From positions 73,615,754 to 73,679,753 of the forward strand of contig NC_081847.1 in assembly GCF_963259705.1 (NCBI RefSeq): DNA of 64,000 nt, in the 5' to 3' direction. Positions within the stretch are counted from its first letter, which is position 1; every line of letters begins with the position of its first letter. Source of the DNA: Myotis daubentonii. Taxonomy: Eukaryota > Chordata > Mammalia > Chiroptera > Vespertilionidae. Below, piece after piece: positions 22,419-34,320 of this stretch. The position numbers were made by a program, and so were the translations under genes. Under the pieces are notes generated by a model. The model worked only from the letters and a program-made list of their open reading frames with translations. It did no database searches and had not been told where the DNA came from.

Positions 22419-22460
<42 letters not shown>
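22419..22460. repeat. (CA)n microsatellite, 21 units
   Basis: Uninterrupted CA dinucleotides. Confidence 0.98.
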
Positions 22461-22464
<4 letters not shown>

Positions 22465-23036
22465 AAAAGCCATACTTAAGAAAGATTAATTGGAGGACAG
22501 TGTGGGTAGAAAGGTAAAAGCAGAGTAACTAGCTGATGATTTTTGAAGAAGTCTAGAAAAAAGTGAGAGCAGCAGGGTTGCGAAGGAAGAAATGTAAAAA
22601 AAAAAAAAAAAAAAGAAAGAAAAGCATGTTAAGGAAACTGGAATTAGAACTCCGTTTCAGGAACTCACTGGCCATGTGTAATAAATAAATCCAGAAGAGC
22701 CAAACACTCAAAGTCTTTGGGTCCCTGTAATTAGGAGAACAAAGTGGCTTTGAAGACACAGGAAAGTCATGCAGACAAAAGGTGGGGGGAAAGAAAAGAC
22801 TGGAGAAATAATGCAACTAACTGAAGTCATATTGTATTTAAGGTAACAGTGGGACATCTAACTAAACATGTTGGTCAGAAGAGAAGCCAGTAGGTGAAAA
22901 AGCGAAGCCAATAGGGCATATGGATCTATATCCCTCATGGTGAAAATATCTGTAGACAGCTTACTAATGGCCTTGAAGATTACTTTTAGTATATACCCTT
23001 TCCCCTTAACTGGATTCATCTAAGAATAGATACTGT

Positions 23037-23926
23037 CAATCCAATCAAAAAATGGGCAAAGGACCTAAATAGACACCTTTTAAAAGAGGACATTCAGAAG
23101 CCAAGAGACATATGAAAACATGCTCAAAGTCGCTAATCATCCGAGGGATGCAAATCAAAACAACAATGAGGTACCATCTCACACCAGTCAGAATGGCTAT
23201 CATCAACAATTCAACAAACGACAAGCGCTGGAGAGGATGTGGAGAAAAAGGAACACTTGTGCACTGCTGGTGGGAATGCAGACTGGTGCAGCCACTATGG
23301 AAGACAGCATGGAGTTTCCTCAAAAAACTAAAAATGGAACTCCCATTTGACCCTGTGATCCCACTTCTAGGAATATATCCTAAGAAACCAGAAACACCAA
23401 TCAGAAAGGATATATGCACCCCTGTGTTCATAGCAGCACAATTCCCCATAGCTAAGATCTGGAAATAGCCTAAGTGCCCATCTGTAGATGAATGGATTAG
23501 AAAACTGTGGTACATCTACACGATGGAATACTATGCTGCTGTAAAAAAGAAGGAATTCTTACCATTTGCAACAGCATGGATGGAACTGGAGAGCATTATG
23601 CTAAGTGAAATAAGCCAGTCAATGAAGGAAAAATACCACATGATCTCACTCATTTATGGATAATAAAGACCATTATAAACTTATGAACAAAAATAGATAC
23701 AGAGGCAGAGCTGCCTCTATCAGACTGTCAAACTACAGCAGGAAGGCTGGGGGGGGGGGGGATGTAAGAGATCAACCGAAGGACTTGTATGCATGCATAT
23801 AAGCATAACCAATGGACATAAGACACTGGGGGGTAGGGGAGGCCAGGGGATTGTCAAGGGCGGGGGGAAAAAAAAGGAGACATATGTAATACTCTTTGTA
23901 ATACTTTAAGCAATTAAAAAAAAAAA
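23037..23926 (+). mobile_element. 5'-truncated L1 (+) with 15-bp TSD
   Basis: 890 bp containing the end of ORF2 ([64 protein letters not shown]), the G-rich 3' UTR tract and a poly-A tail. Flanked by AAGAATAGATACTGT at 23022-23036 and 23927-23941. The remaining ORF2 tail has stops shortly after [13 protein letters not shown]...IAKIWK, so the copy is inactive. It is the best internal reference for the twin-primed L1. Confidence 0.96.
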
Positions 23927-23941
23927 AAGAATAGATACTGT

Positions 23942-24973
23942 TAAAATGTTTTGGAGAAAGGACCTTGCCATTTCGAGTATCAGTTAAATGCAAAAAGAAC
24001 TATATTGAACTTGACTGACAGATTTAGAAATGAAAGATGAAAACCACTGTATATTAAATCACCAGAAAACCTCATTCATTATGAATTCAGGTCACCTAAT
24101 AACAACTGTTTTGAAATCCTAGCATTCAAAAATTTGAGATGAATTTATGGGAGGAAGACCCCCTGAAATAAGGCAGTCTTGAGAAGACAGAGGACAGGTA
24201 ACAACTAATTCCTTTCATTCTAACTTAACTGGATAAGTGAGTTACTCCATAATGAAAAGAGAGAATAGGAATTAACATCTTTTGTTGTTGTTACCTAAAG
24301 TCTTCTTCGAGACTAACAAAGATTTTAAGTAGAGATTTCCAAATGACAAAAGAGGAAAGTATCAATCAGTGTCTTCTCTGAGTACTGGAACAGTTGCTGG
24401 CTAGCATTATGCAAGCACTTGATGGTTAACATGAAAAAGAAAAGGAAACCTTTTACTACTCAATTCAGAATTATATTCTGAGGTCTAATTCCATTTACAA
24501 CCATTTAAAATATATTCTTAAATCCAAAGCTCCCTGCAAAAGATTTATCAGACGTGAACTCTGCCCTCAATGAATTTACAATCCAAGAAGGTCCTAATTA
24601 AGGTGGAACCCAAACAGCCAGGGCCCAAGGCATGCAAGAGAAAAAGGGCACTAATATAGGTGCCAGACCATGCTGGAGTATTTAACAAACATCGTCCCAC
24701 ATTCAATTTTCTTACCACTATCATGATAAGGAAATATCCCCATTTCACAAACGATACTAATAATAGTTGTCCCTTATTTAGTGTGTACTCTGCAAAAGGT
24801 AGTAGTATACTTTCGTATTACCTCTAGTTTCACAACTCTCTGGGTGGTACCAATTTCATCAAATCTAAGACACAGTTTTGCCTTTTAACATCTCTGAAAA
24901 GGTGCATGTAGTTCATATAATCCCCATGGAGGGGAATTTAACAGTATCTAAAAAAACAAGAAACCTAAATTAG
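23942..24973. other. Intron 2 stretch with a short L2-like relic
   Basis: An L2-like phrase (CTGCCCTCAATGAATTTACA) occurs near 24560. Nothing else is recognised. Confidence 0.45.
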
Positions 24974-25234
24974 TCCTAGCTGGTTTGGCTCAGTAGATAG
25001 AGTACTGGCTTGCAGACTAAAGGGGGGGGGGGGGTGTCAATTCTAGTCAAGGGCGTGTGCCTTGGTTGCAGGCTCCTCCCCGGCCTGGGCCCTGGTCGGG
25101 GGTGGGGGGCGTGTGCAGGAGGCAACCAATCAATGTGTTTCTCTCACACTGATGTTTCTCTCTGTCTTTCCCTCTCTCTTCCACTCTCCCTAAAAAAATC
25201 AATGGAAAAATATCCTTGAGTGAGAATTAACCAA

Positions 25235-25281
<47 letters not shown>
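24974..25281 (+). mobile_element. VES SINE (+) ending in an (AAT)n tract
   Basis: TCCTAGCTGGTTTGGCTCAG head, a G-run at 25021-25034 within the middle, GAGGCAACCAATCAATGTG, CT-rich region, then (AAT)n at about 25236-25281. The trinucleotide tract follows the A-rich tail. Confidence 0.93.
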
Positions 25282-25283
<2 letters not shown>

Positions 25284-25509
25284 TAATTTACACACTCTTT
25301 TGACCCAGCAATTTATATCTAAGAATTTACCTTGAAGATACACTTCTAAGGTAGAAAATTTAAACTGGTTTATATATACATGAAAGCAGAGAAAATTAAG
25401 TCAGAAGAAACCTGTTTTAATTTTAGCCTTGCTGGAATGGATTAAAATTCTTTTCCTACTCCCAAAATCTCAAATGTCAAATGATTGACATTAAAGTAAC
25501 AGTGTTTTT

Positions 25510-25729
25510 GCCGAAACCTGTTTGGCTCAGTGGATAGAGCGTCGGCCTGCGGACTGAAGGGTCCCAGGTTCGATTCCGGTCAAGGGCATGTACCTGGGTT
25601 GCGGGCACATCCCCAGTAGGAGATGTGCAGGAGGCAGCTGATTGATGTTTCTAACTCTCTATCCCTCTACCTTCCTCTCTGTAAAAAATCAATAAAATAT
25701 ATATTTAAAAAAAATAAAAATAAAAAATA
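25510..25729 (+). mobile_element. VES SINE (+), young, with perfect 18-bp TSD
   Basis: Near-consensus copy: CGGCCTGCGGACTGAAGGGT, CAGGTTCGATTCCGGTCAAG, GCAGGAGGCAGCTGATTGAT and an AAAAAATAAAAATAAAAAA tail. TAAAGTAACAGTGTTTTT is at 25492-25509 and 25730-25747. The intact B box and long perfect duplication suggest recent insertion. Confidence 0.97.
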
Positions 25730-25747
25730 TAAAGTAACAGTGTTTTT

Positions 25748-27583
25748 ATTGCATCATGATGCTCCTATTATTTAGAAATTATGAAAAAATTTTTATGAAG
25801 GTAATAGGCATTTTCTCAAATGTCTACACATGAAACATGTGGGTGTCATTTATCTCCATCTCTTTCAAGATGGCAGAATTTTCTACTTTCCTGCCCTGTT
25901 ATTTTTTCAGTAAGGGTAGGAAGGCAGCAGGATTACTTAATTTATAGGCATTTTTTAAAAAGTCTTAATTAAAAACAAAATTAATATGGGTTAACTGCCT
26001 CCTTTGTTTCCAAGTGAAAAGTAATATAACAAGGGAAAACAGCCTGATTCCACCAGAGAACAAAAAATAAAGAGCCTGTATCTAAGAGGGCAGTGAGAAG
26101 CCAACAGAAGCTCGCTGGAGGAGGCAGTGTTTGAGCTAAGTCTTACTAAAGGTTAAGAGGGAGTCAGCAAAATAGGGGAAGGAGAAAGGCATCCTTGGCC
26201 ATGAGCCATGAAAATCAACTATCTATAATTATTGTTGCTGCTAAAAAAAAAAAAAATCGATCTTGTCATGACTGAGCAAAATTAAGTCAGATCTACTTCC
26301 TGCCAGCTAGGAAATGGTCAGGTTGATTTTTGTCAGGGGCATATTAAGAAATGAAATCCCAAAATTATATTATATTTGACTCTCTAAATGCATGTATTCC
26401 CAAAAGCAGTTTCTTTTAAAAAGATACAGATAAACTCATGCTTCTTGTAGCTTTGCAGTCCTAATTCTCTGCTTAGATAGACGAGAAATAAAACACCTAG
26501 GAATAATAAACTTCAGTATCAAGTAAGTCCAGCAAAATTTGATCCAGCTGTTATAAAGTCCCTGTAATCTGGTATAATGCCAGTATGACAATGAAGCTGC
26601 AGGTTTGGAAACCAGGTAGAGAGTCAACCCAAAGTAGCCACCAAATCAGTGTCAAACCGGGCATAAGGTGGCCAGTTCACTCCCCACAGGGGAACCAGAC
26701 ACATACATAACAGGAAGTCAAGTCCATAAAACACTTCGTTAAACATGTTCAAGAGTGATGCAGTTAGCACAAAAGACCATGGCTAAACCCTAATGTCAGT
26801 TAAAGACAGTACAGAGTAGCACAGGATGCTATAAGACCTCTGAAGGAAGCCAGCTGGTTCAACGGAGTGAACAGGATCTAATTCAAATCCTTGTTCTACC
26901 ACTTACTATGTGACCTTGGGCAAAAGTCACTTAACTATTGAGTCTAAAAGCAGCAGCACAGGTCAGTGATTAAAAGCTTCAAAACTCTGTTCATCATTGA
27001 TTTGATAACTGTGACCTCTCCTCTGGATGGAAAAAAAGCTCAGAATATTTAAATGACCTTAAGGAATTTTATTTCAAAAGTCAAATTCTTTGTGTATGGT
27101 TGTAGAATTCCTGACTAATCTCTACAAAATGACAAACATGTTGACAGCTGTCAATAAAGTACAATTATTACTGAACCCTCTTCATGACTAATTTACATAG
27201 AACTGAACTAAGACTACCCAATTATTCCAAATAACTTAGGAATCAGGTTCTATACATGCATTTAGGACAGCAACCATGCCCATTCACCTTGCCCGACCAG
27301 CCAACCACAGATAAGAGACCACCTGATTTTCTTTCCTATACACCAACCTAGGAAAGAAAAGCACTTGTGAAGAAAGAAGTAAACTTTGGCCTGCTCTAAC
27401 AATCATAGCCAGAAGCCTAAAAAACCTACAGGTTTTAAGGGATTCACTGGTAATCAATTTACACCACCTACATAAAAACACTTGCATTAGTTTAGCTGCA
27501 ATCAGTAGGTAGCTAAATAATGCTGCCAAACCTATTCCACCCATGGTCTCTACTGCAATCACATTTCAACCCAAGTACTATAA
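25748..27583. other. Intron 2 stretch with one MIR relic
   Basis: A MIR in minus orientation is recognisable at about 26860-26945 (CCACTTACTATGTGACCTTG). The remainder is unclassified. Confidence 0.55.
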
Positions 27584-27600
27584 ACATTTACACTTCCTTA

Positions 27601-27629
27601 GTGCTCGCTTCAGCAGCACATATACTAAG
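27601..27629 (+). pseudogene. Tailless U6 snRNA retropseudogene (first 28 nt of U6)
   Basis: GTGCTCGCTTCAGCAGCACA followed by TATACTAA matches the 5' end of U6 snRNA with one difference (A for G in the CTTCGG position). It stops after 28 nt without an A-tail. ACATTTACACTTCCTTA is repeated perfectly on both sides (27584-27600 and 27630-27646). It is too short to be functional and lacks the U6 promoter and the rest of the RNA. This fits the class of 3'-truncated, tailless small-RNA retrocopies described in mammals. Confidence 0.93.
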
Positions 27630-27646
27630 ACATTTACACTTCCTTA

Positions 27647-30101
27647 ATAGAGAAAGGTTAAGGAATGGCAGAGTACTGATCATTTTATCAACTAATCTTT
27701 GATCTTATGCATTTTGTTACTCCACCATTCTTCTAAATGGTTAGGGGCAATCAAATCAGAGCAAGAGAGAGGAGTCTTTTGCTTCCTTTTAACAAAAGCA
27801 GAGAGAGAGACTTTTCTGGTATAAAGGAGGGGTTCTTTGCCATGTTTTGAGCCAGACCTCTTTACACTGACTTCTGACAACAGGTTTTTGACACTTAAAG
27901 CAGATGTGTAATATGATGGGCTCCTCCTACAAAGACAGTCATCAAGTCGTGTGTGGAACAGAATTACTCAACCAAAGCTGTATTTCCCAAAGAGGCACTC
28001 ACAACACAACTCTGTCAAAGATAACTCCTGCTAATCTCTGACACACAAATACACAACCAGTGCATTAGGAAAGTGAAAACACTGGGTGAAGAAATTAATT
28101 TTCTAAAGAAGATATCACCTACTCATTATTAAATCACTTCTACTGGGATAAATGCTTGCATCTTCCTCCCTGACCTTCGCGGATACCACATCCCCAGGAG
28201 CTGGAGTTTAAACAAAATCAACATTTCTACTTAACACTCTACACTTTAAAATAAGACTGTTTTTGTCTAGGACAGATAACAAGCTGGTCTCTGTGATAAA
28301 GATTGGCATCCGGGAGTGTGGTCAGTATCAGGAGTGTGCAAATCTCCCCAGGAACTTAATGCCAAACTAAAAGCAGTCAGGAAGCCTGAAAGCCCATAAC
28401 TGGAAGGCGGATGGGTTGAAGGGTGAAAGAATTCTACCCTTCCCTCTTCCTCTACACAGCTGTCTAAATTTAGACTTTACCTATGCTGGTCCACTTTCAA
28501 TCCAGGAAACCGTGTCTATGTCCATCTTAATGGTGGATGACTTTAATTTGTGGCCCACAGAAGAGTACTTACCATTATTCCACAGTGATTCTCAAGGAAA
28601 ACACTTCCAAAATTCCAGGGCATGGTTAATAGCCTTTCAAAGTAAGCAGGACAGAGGCTGTTCTGGCTAAAAGCTCAAAGAGCTCCACAATTTAAAAGAG
28701 AAATGCTGGGAGGATTCAGCTCTTAACAAAACAAAACAAACAACAAAAACCTTAAAACTCAAGAATGAGAGAAGGAATTAGTAACATTTCCAAATTTCAA
28801 AGCCCAAATTATCATCTGTTCTCCCCAAATGTGTTTTCTATATAAACAAGACCCTTTGTCATGGATAGACCTGACCTGTTCATTATTAAAACTAATGGGG
28901 TTCACCCATTAGGGACCCAGTACTCTCAGGCTAATAAAACAAAGCCTCCAGCTGAGAAGACATCTGGAACTATAAATATTTCTTCTCTCCTTAAGGAAGT
29001 TGGGTTCACAATATTCATTCAAATACCTGTTGAGTGCCAACTCTGGGCCAGACATTGTTCTAAGTGTAGGAATATAGCAGAAAACAACACCAAGTCTGCC
29101 CTCATGAAGTTCCATAATAAAGCATTAATACCCACCCCAACAGCAGCAGCTATTCAATGAATAACTTTGAAAAAAGAGGGAAAAAGGGATTTCCCATAAC
29201 TGCCCATTTCTTTGGACTTGGCCCCACTTAAGTTCCAGAATCAGAGTTTAATGTTGTAGTTAGAAAAGACCTTAAGAACTTATGGAGGCCAAGTCAAAGA
29301 AAGGGTCAAACATAATCACATAAAAGTTGCCAATTATTTTGCAAAGTGCTCAAGTCTTTCTCCTTAATATTCAATGCTTGGTAAAATTTCAACATCAGAA
29401 ACTTAGAAGTACATTGCATTAAAAGACTCAGAGTTGCTCTAAGATAGAAGCCCAGCATTTTCAATTTTGTTATCAGCTCTGCAGCACAACTTCAAATTTC
29501 TAAAACCTGTCACATTTTCCAAAGTGTCTACATATTTAGAAGAAATGCCACAAACGGACTAAAAAACATTTGAGAACCTGCCTTGGTTTCTAAACATCAG
29601 AACCCTGAGATTAGTGGCCAGATGTTGTCCTAAGGGCCTTGACAAGCAAAAGACACCACATGAAGCAGCCAATTTGTTTGCTTTAAGGCCTCAATCCCAC
29701 ACAAAAAAGGTTAAATGATCAGGGGATATTATCTTCCAATACACTTCCATAATTTCTTTGGCTCCTTTTATGCTTTTACAACACTACAATTAACTTAATC
29801 TTTCTTTTCAGCCCCTCCCAGTATATGCACCTTATTTTAATTTACTTTACAACAACCTTCTCTCCCATCCCATTCCTTCCATTATTCTCCTGAAATTCAA
29901 GTTCATCTTCCTTTCTTCTTCTGGTTCTCATTCCCAGGAACCAGTTAATTGTATTTTTTTTACAATTCAAGTGAGGGACCACCAAACTGTCTTCAAAAAA
30001 AGTATGTTATCTAACTATAAGGTCTTCTGATGTTTCTAGACACAATTACAGGCCGTACAAGATGCTCACTGTTATTTAATTTTGCCAAGAACTAATTTTT
30101 T
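27647..30101. other. Intron 2 stretch with an L2-like relic
   Basis: L2-like order CTGTTGAGTGCCAACTCTGG, CATTGTTCTAAGTG and CTGCCCTCATGAAGTTCC occurs at about 29020-29110. No other repeat or gene is recognised. Confidence 0.5.
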
Positions 30102-30339
30102 TTTTTTAAATCCTCACCCGAGGATATTTTTCCATTGATTTTTGAGAGAGGGAAAGACAGGGAGAAACATTGATGTGAGAGAAACATCAATTGGTTGCCT
30201 CCTGCATGCGCCCTGACCAGGGGCCAGGGCAGAGGAGGAGCCTGCAACCAAAGTACTTTTCCTTGACCAGAATCGAACATGGGGCGGCCCTTTGGTCTGC
30301 AAGCCGATGCTCTATCCACTGAGCCAAACCGGCTAGGGC
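30102..30339 (-). mobile_element. VES SINE (-)
   Basis: Poly-T start, TCCTCACCCGAGGATATTTT, GCCTCCTGCATGCGCCCTGA and head complement CTGAGCCAAACCGGCTAGGG. Confidence 0.95.
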
Positions 30340-30550
30340 TAAATGACATACTAGTATTTTAAAAGTCAATTCCACTAACAGTAAGAAGACATGCTTAGAG
30401 CAAGTCCAAATCTTTTATATAAAATGTCCTGATGGGATCCTAGGTTATTCATTTTTCTGCTCTGGTCTGTTTTCTAATTTGTAAAATGATCTCCACTGGC
30501 CCCTTACACTTCCAATCACAAGAATTCTATGCCCTTTAAAAATTGTTTTA

Positions 30551-30791
30551 TGTCAGCCCAGCCTGCATGACTCAGTGGTTGAGCGTCGATCTATGAACCA
30601 AGAGGTCATTTTTCAATTCCCAGTCAGGGCACATGCCTGGGTTGCAGGCTTGATCCCCGGTGTAGGGCGTGCAGGAGGCAGCCAATCAATGATTCTCTCT
30701 CATCATTGATATTTCTATCTCTCTCTTCCTCTCCCGTCCTCTCTGAAATATATATATATAAATTTTTTAGTTCAAACAAATTAAGGTAAAA
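30551..30791 (+). mobile_element. VES SINE (+) with 13-bp TSD
   Basis: Diverged head CAGCCTGCATGACTCAGTGG, body CAGGAGGCAGCCAATCAATG and an AT-rich tail. AAAAATTGTTTTA flanks it at 30538-30550 and 30792-30804. Confidence 0.92.
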
Positions 30792-30816
30792 AAAAATTGT
30801 TTTAATGCTCAAGAGC

Positions 30817-30935
30817 AGTGGTTCTCAAACTTTCCAGTGTATGAGACCTGGGATTTACCAGATATGTGCATTTTACCACATGCTCTCCAGGTGACTATAA
30901 TCTACATCGCCCAGAATCATATTTTGAACACCCCT
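30817..30935 (+). repeat. MER20/MER5-like hAT relic
   Basis: Begins CAGTGGTTCTCAAACTTTCC and continues with a diverged body containing CTCTCCAGGTGACTATAAT. The right terminus is not recognised. Confidence 0.5.
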
Positions 30936-31516
30936 GCCTGTTGTTTCTTGGTACTTTGAGCAATAAGTAATAACAAATACCAGCCATATGCAATAATAAA
31001 CATGCTACTGATTTCATTTTAATGTTTCTACCTCAATTATGTCTCTCTCTTCTTTAAAAGGCAGGCACAAGGTGATGCCTGAGGATTTTATTTTTAATTT
31101 ACAGCTGAGAATATTGAGTCTCTACAATAGAGGAAGGAAGAGGTGTTTTCACCTATTATCCCAGGCCCTATTTAAGAGAAGCAAGATCTACACAGCTACC
31201 CCAACTTAGGTAAGGAACAGGGTAGTCAGGCTCTTTAGAATAGAAATTCTGTTGTTTGTGCATCAGAGGGCAGAGCCATGCTTAGACAGAAACAGTGAAC
31301 TTGAGTCCTGCTAGTGGAACTCGGTTGGGGAAATGACTAGAGAAAAAAATGGATAAAGACTTAATGAAGCTGCAAACTCACAGTCCACTTTTGACACTTG
31401 ACTTACAGATTCCTCTGGGAGGTAGAGGCTACCAGATAATATGGAGTGCTGTGAACCTCCAGTGATACACACAAGCACCACTCAATCAGGTAAGCAACTG
31501 GCACTTCTTACCAATT

Positions 31517-31705
31517 CAAGGGTCAGTAAATTTTTCTGTAAAGGGACAGGTAGTAAATAGTTGAAGCTTTGCTGCACACTTGATCTCAGTTGAAGGCACA
31601 CAACTCTGCCAGTGTGGCACAAAAGCAGCCACAGGTTATAGATAAATGAATGAGCATGGCTGCATTCCACTAAAACTTTATTTATGAAAACTGAAATTTG
31701 AAGTT
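31517..31705 (+). repeat. Charlie-type (MER1-group) hAT relic
   Basis: GGGTCAGTAAATTTTTCTGT, AAAGGGACAGGTAGTAAATA, ACTCTGCCAGTGTGGCA and CATTCCACTAAAACTTTATT follow the order of an abundant ancient Charlie MITE. The right terminus is lost. Confidence 0.7.
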
Positions 31706-32001
31706 CACATCATTTTTCCATGTCATGAAATAACATTCTTTTTTTAAAAATTGAAGTGTAATTGATACATAACATTGTTAGTTTCAGGTATATTTAACAG
31801 TATTCTTTATTTTATTCTTCCCCCCAACCAGTAAAAACTTTAAAAACCATTCTTAGTTCACGGGCTATACAAAAGAGACACCGTTTGCAAGATACTGCAC
31901 TAATTAATAGACTAGAAACAACCCTTGTGTCCCCTATAAAGAGAGGTGCCTTTCTCAAATCAGTATAAGTGGAAAACATCCTTCCTGCTTTACCTATAAG
32001 A

Positions 32002-32311
32002 CAGTGGTTCTCAACCTGTGGGTTGCGACCCCTTTGGGGGTTGAACGACCCTTTCACAGAGGTCACCTAAGACCATCGGAAAACACATATATAATTACAT
32101 ATTGTTTTTGTGATTAATCACTATGCTTTAATTATGTCAATTTGTAACAATGAAAATACATCCTGCATATCAGATATTTACATTACAATTCATAACAGTA
32201 GCAAAATTACAGTTATGAAGTAGCAACGAAAATAATTTTATGGCTGGGGGTCACCACAACATGAGGAACTGTATTAAAGGGTTGCGGCATTAGGAAGGTT
32301 GAGAATCACTG
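32002..32311 (+). mobile_element. SPIN-type hAT MITE, long class (310 bp)
   Basis: CAGTGGTTCTCAACCTGTGG, then GTTGCGACCCCTTTGG, CACCTAAGACCATCGGAAAA, the central TTTTTGTGATTAATCACTAT block and GGTTGAGAATCACTG. This matches a full SPIN non-autonomous element. Flanking 8-mers CTATAAGA and CTTTAAAG are only weakly similar. Confidence 0.92.
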
Positions 32312-34115
32312 CTTTAAAGCCTCTCTGACTCAATCTTTCTCCTAACCAATATCCAGGATAAGCCTGGCTCCCAACCCTCTCCTTCCTCCAAACAGCTCAT
32401 GAGCAGTCATTCATCAACTTGAATTAGCGGTTAAAAATCTACTCCTGCTCTGCAGAACTAGAGAAAGTTAAGTCACATGAGCGCAAAGGGAAGGCCAATG
32501 CTGAGCCCACTGCTAATTCTGCTTCTTAAGCAGCAAGCTGGTTAAGTTTGTTTTTTATCCCCCTTGAAGTAGAAACAACATCATAGTTGTTCACATACTG
32601 CTAAACCACCTCCAATGAAATTCCTTAGTAAAGTATACAGACTTTAAAGATCCTTCTGAAATGGGGGGTGTTAGTTAATCCCTGGTTAACGAAAAGATCC
32701 GTTTTCTTGAGTACTTAAAGAGAGGTTTCGCTGATTTCTGGAATAACTGGCTCCAAGCTGAAGTGCTAAAAAATAAATTATCCAGGGGTCTTTGCTGCAC
32801 AGGCAGGCAAGCTTTCCTCAAGAGGGAAAGGATTACACACTGAAGTGCAGCAGAGCCTACTAGTTAATAATGGTAGTAGTTTGGTAAGGATCCATTGTAA
32901 GTATAGACGAGTGCTCTATGAAATGAGAGCCTTTAGGCTGATACTATATTAGTAGTAGCTCCACTACTCATATATTATCAGACTAACCCAGAATTCCCAG
33001 GAGGCAACTGAGTCACCCAGCCTCCCCCATTGACCTTGTTTTGTGTCACATTTAAGAACTCAGGCTGTGGCATCAGATAGGCCTAATCAGCCTCCCATCT
33101 CTGTGGGTTACTTATAACCCACACAGCCTTGAGCCTCAGATTCTTCAAAAGTAAACCAAACAAACCTCTGAGCCTCAGTTTCTTCAAAGGTGAAGTGGAG
33201 ACAGTAAATATTCAAATTATCAGCTATTTCATTCCTTTCCCTTTCTTCTTCCCAATCTAAAATAACTGATCATAATCTGAAGCTAAAGCTGGAGGAAACT
33301 GGACATTTCCTGGTCTTGAAACAGTTTACTTAAGGTGTTAAGGCCAACTATATCCACCATGTCAGTGGTTCGCACAGTGGCCAAGGATACAATCCCATTT
33401 GTTCCGGCAGACTACTGCTGTCTGGCTAACTGTGGGCTAGATGACTTATAAGAGGCAGCCTACATTCATTACAAGCATGCAAAAGAGAGGAAGACCCCAG
33501 GTTGGGTGTAAAGCACTGTTCTGACCTGCTTTTACTATCAGCAACATCTTGGATGAGTTAACTTCTTGAGTGTGTCTGCTTGCATATACAATCTTAGATT
33601 CTTTATCCTTATAGTCATTCACTCATTACTTGAGTACAATTTAACAAATACATATTTAACTTGTTATAGCAACATGCTAAAAACTTGCAATTTTAAATGA
33701 AGTTGTGAACTAATATCTTCCATCCACTTTAAAGGATAAAGGTGCATATAAATGTAAGTTAATCTGTTTTGTCACCTACAAAATGGACATGGCCTACCTG
33801 ATAGGGTTGCTAAAATGATAATTTATTCAATCCAAAAGGCCTTAAATGTTCATCTTTGTGTAGTACTAAAGTACAATGGAGAACTGCCTGGGCTTCCGAC
33901 TGCTTTAGTAAAAACAACTTACCAGTCATAAGTCCTCTTAGAATGTCACTCAAGCTAAGGTAATGTATGCACACAGAAGGAAGACTGTTTCTCAAACTTA
34001 TAACACACTGAATTTACACCTGTTTTGGATTTTTAAGTTCCAAGAGCTCCAGCCATCCATATTCCAAGCAAAATATAAACCTGAATCTCTCTACTCTTAC
34101 CTAAATTTTATCTAG
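32312..34115. other. Intron 2 stretch with MIR relic
   Basis: Minus-oriented MIR-like sequence at about 33050-33210 shows a local repeat of GAGCCTCAG...TTCTTCAAA. The rest is unclassified. Confidence 0.5.
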
Positions 34116-34320
34116 AACTGTGCTATCCAATATGGTAGCTACCAGCCACATATGTAGCTATTTTAATCTTAAGTAAGATGAAATTTAAAAATTAAGCTCT
34201 TGGGCCACACTAGCCACATTTCAAGGGCTCAACAGTCTCATATGACTAACAGCTACCATATGGGACACCACAGGTACAGAACATTTCCATCATGACAGAA
34301 AGTTCTACTGTCAGTGAAAG
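34116..34320. repeat. Ancient Charlie-group hAT MITE
   Basis: TGTGCTATCCAATATGGTAG ... GCCACATTTCAAGGGCTCAA ... ACATTTCCATCATGACAGAA is the internal order of an old mammalian hAT with TGCTGTCCAATAGAA-type ends. Ends decayed. Confidence 0.7.

Noticed and set aside
23045..23515. 156-codon minus-strand ORF
   Set aside because: It is antisense to the L1 ORF2 end. Coding signal is on the plus strand and matches L1.
25510..25590. tRNA genes suggested by A- and B-box-like motifs
   Set aside because: These are the tRNA-derived heads of VES SINEs, followed by SINE bodies and A-tails.
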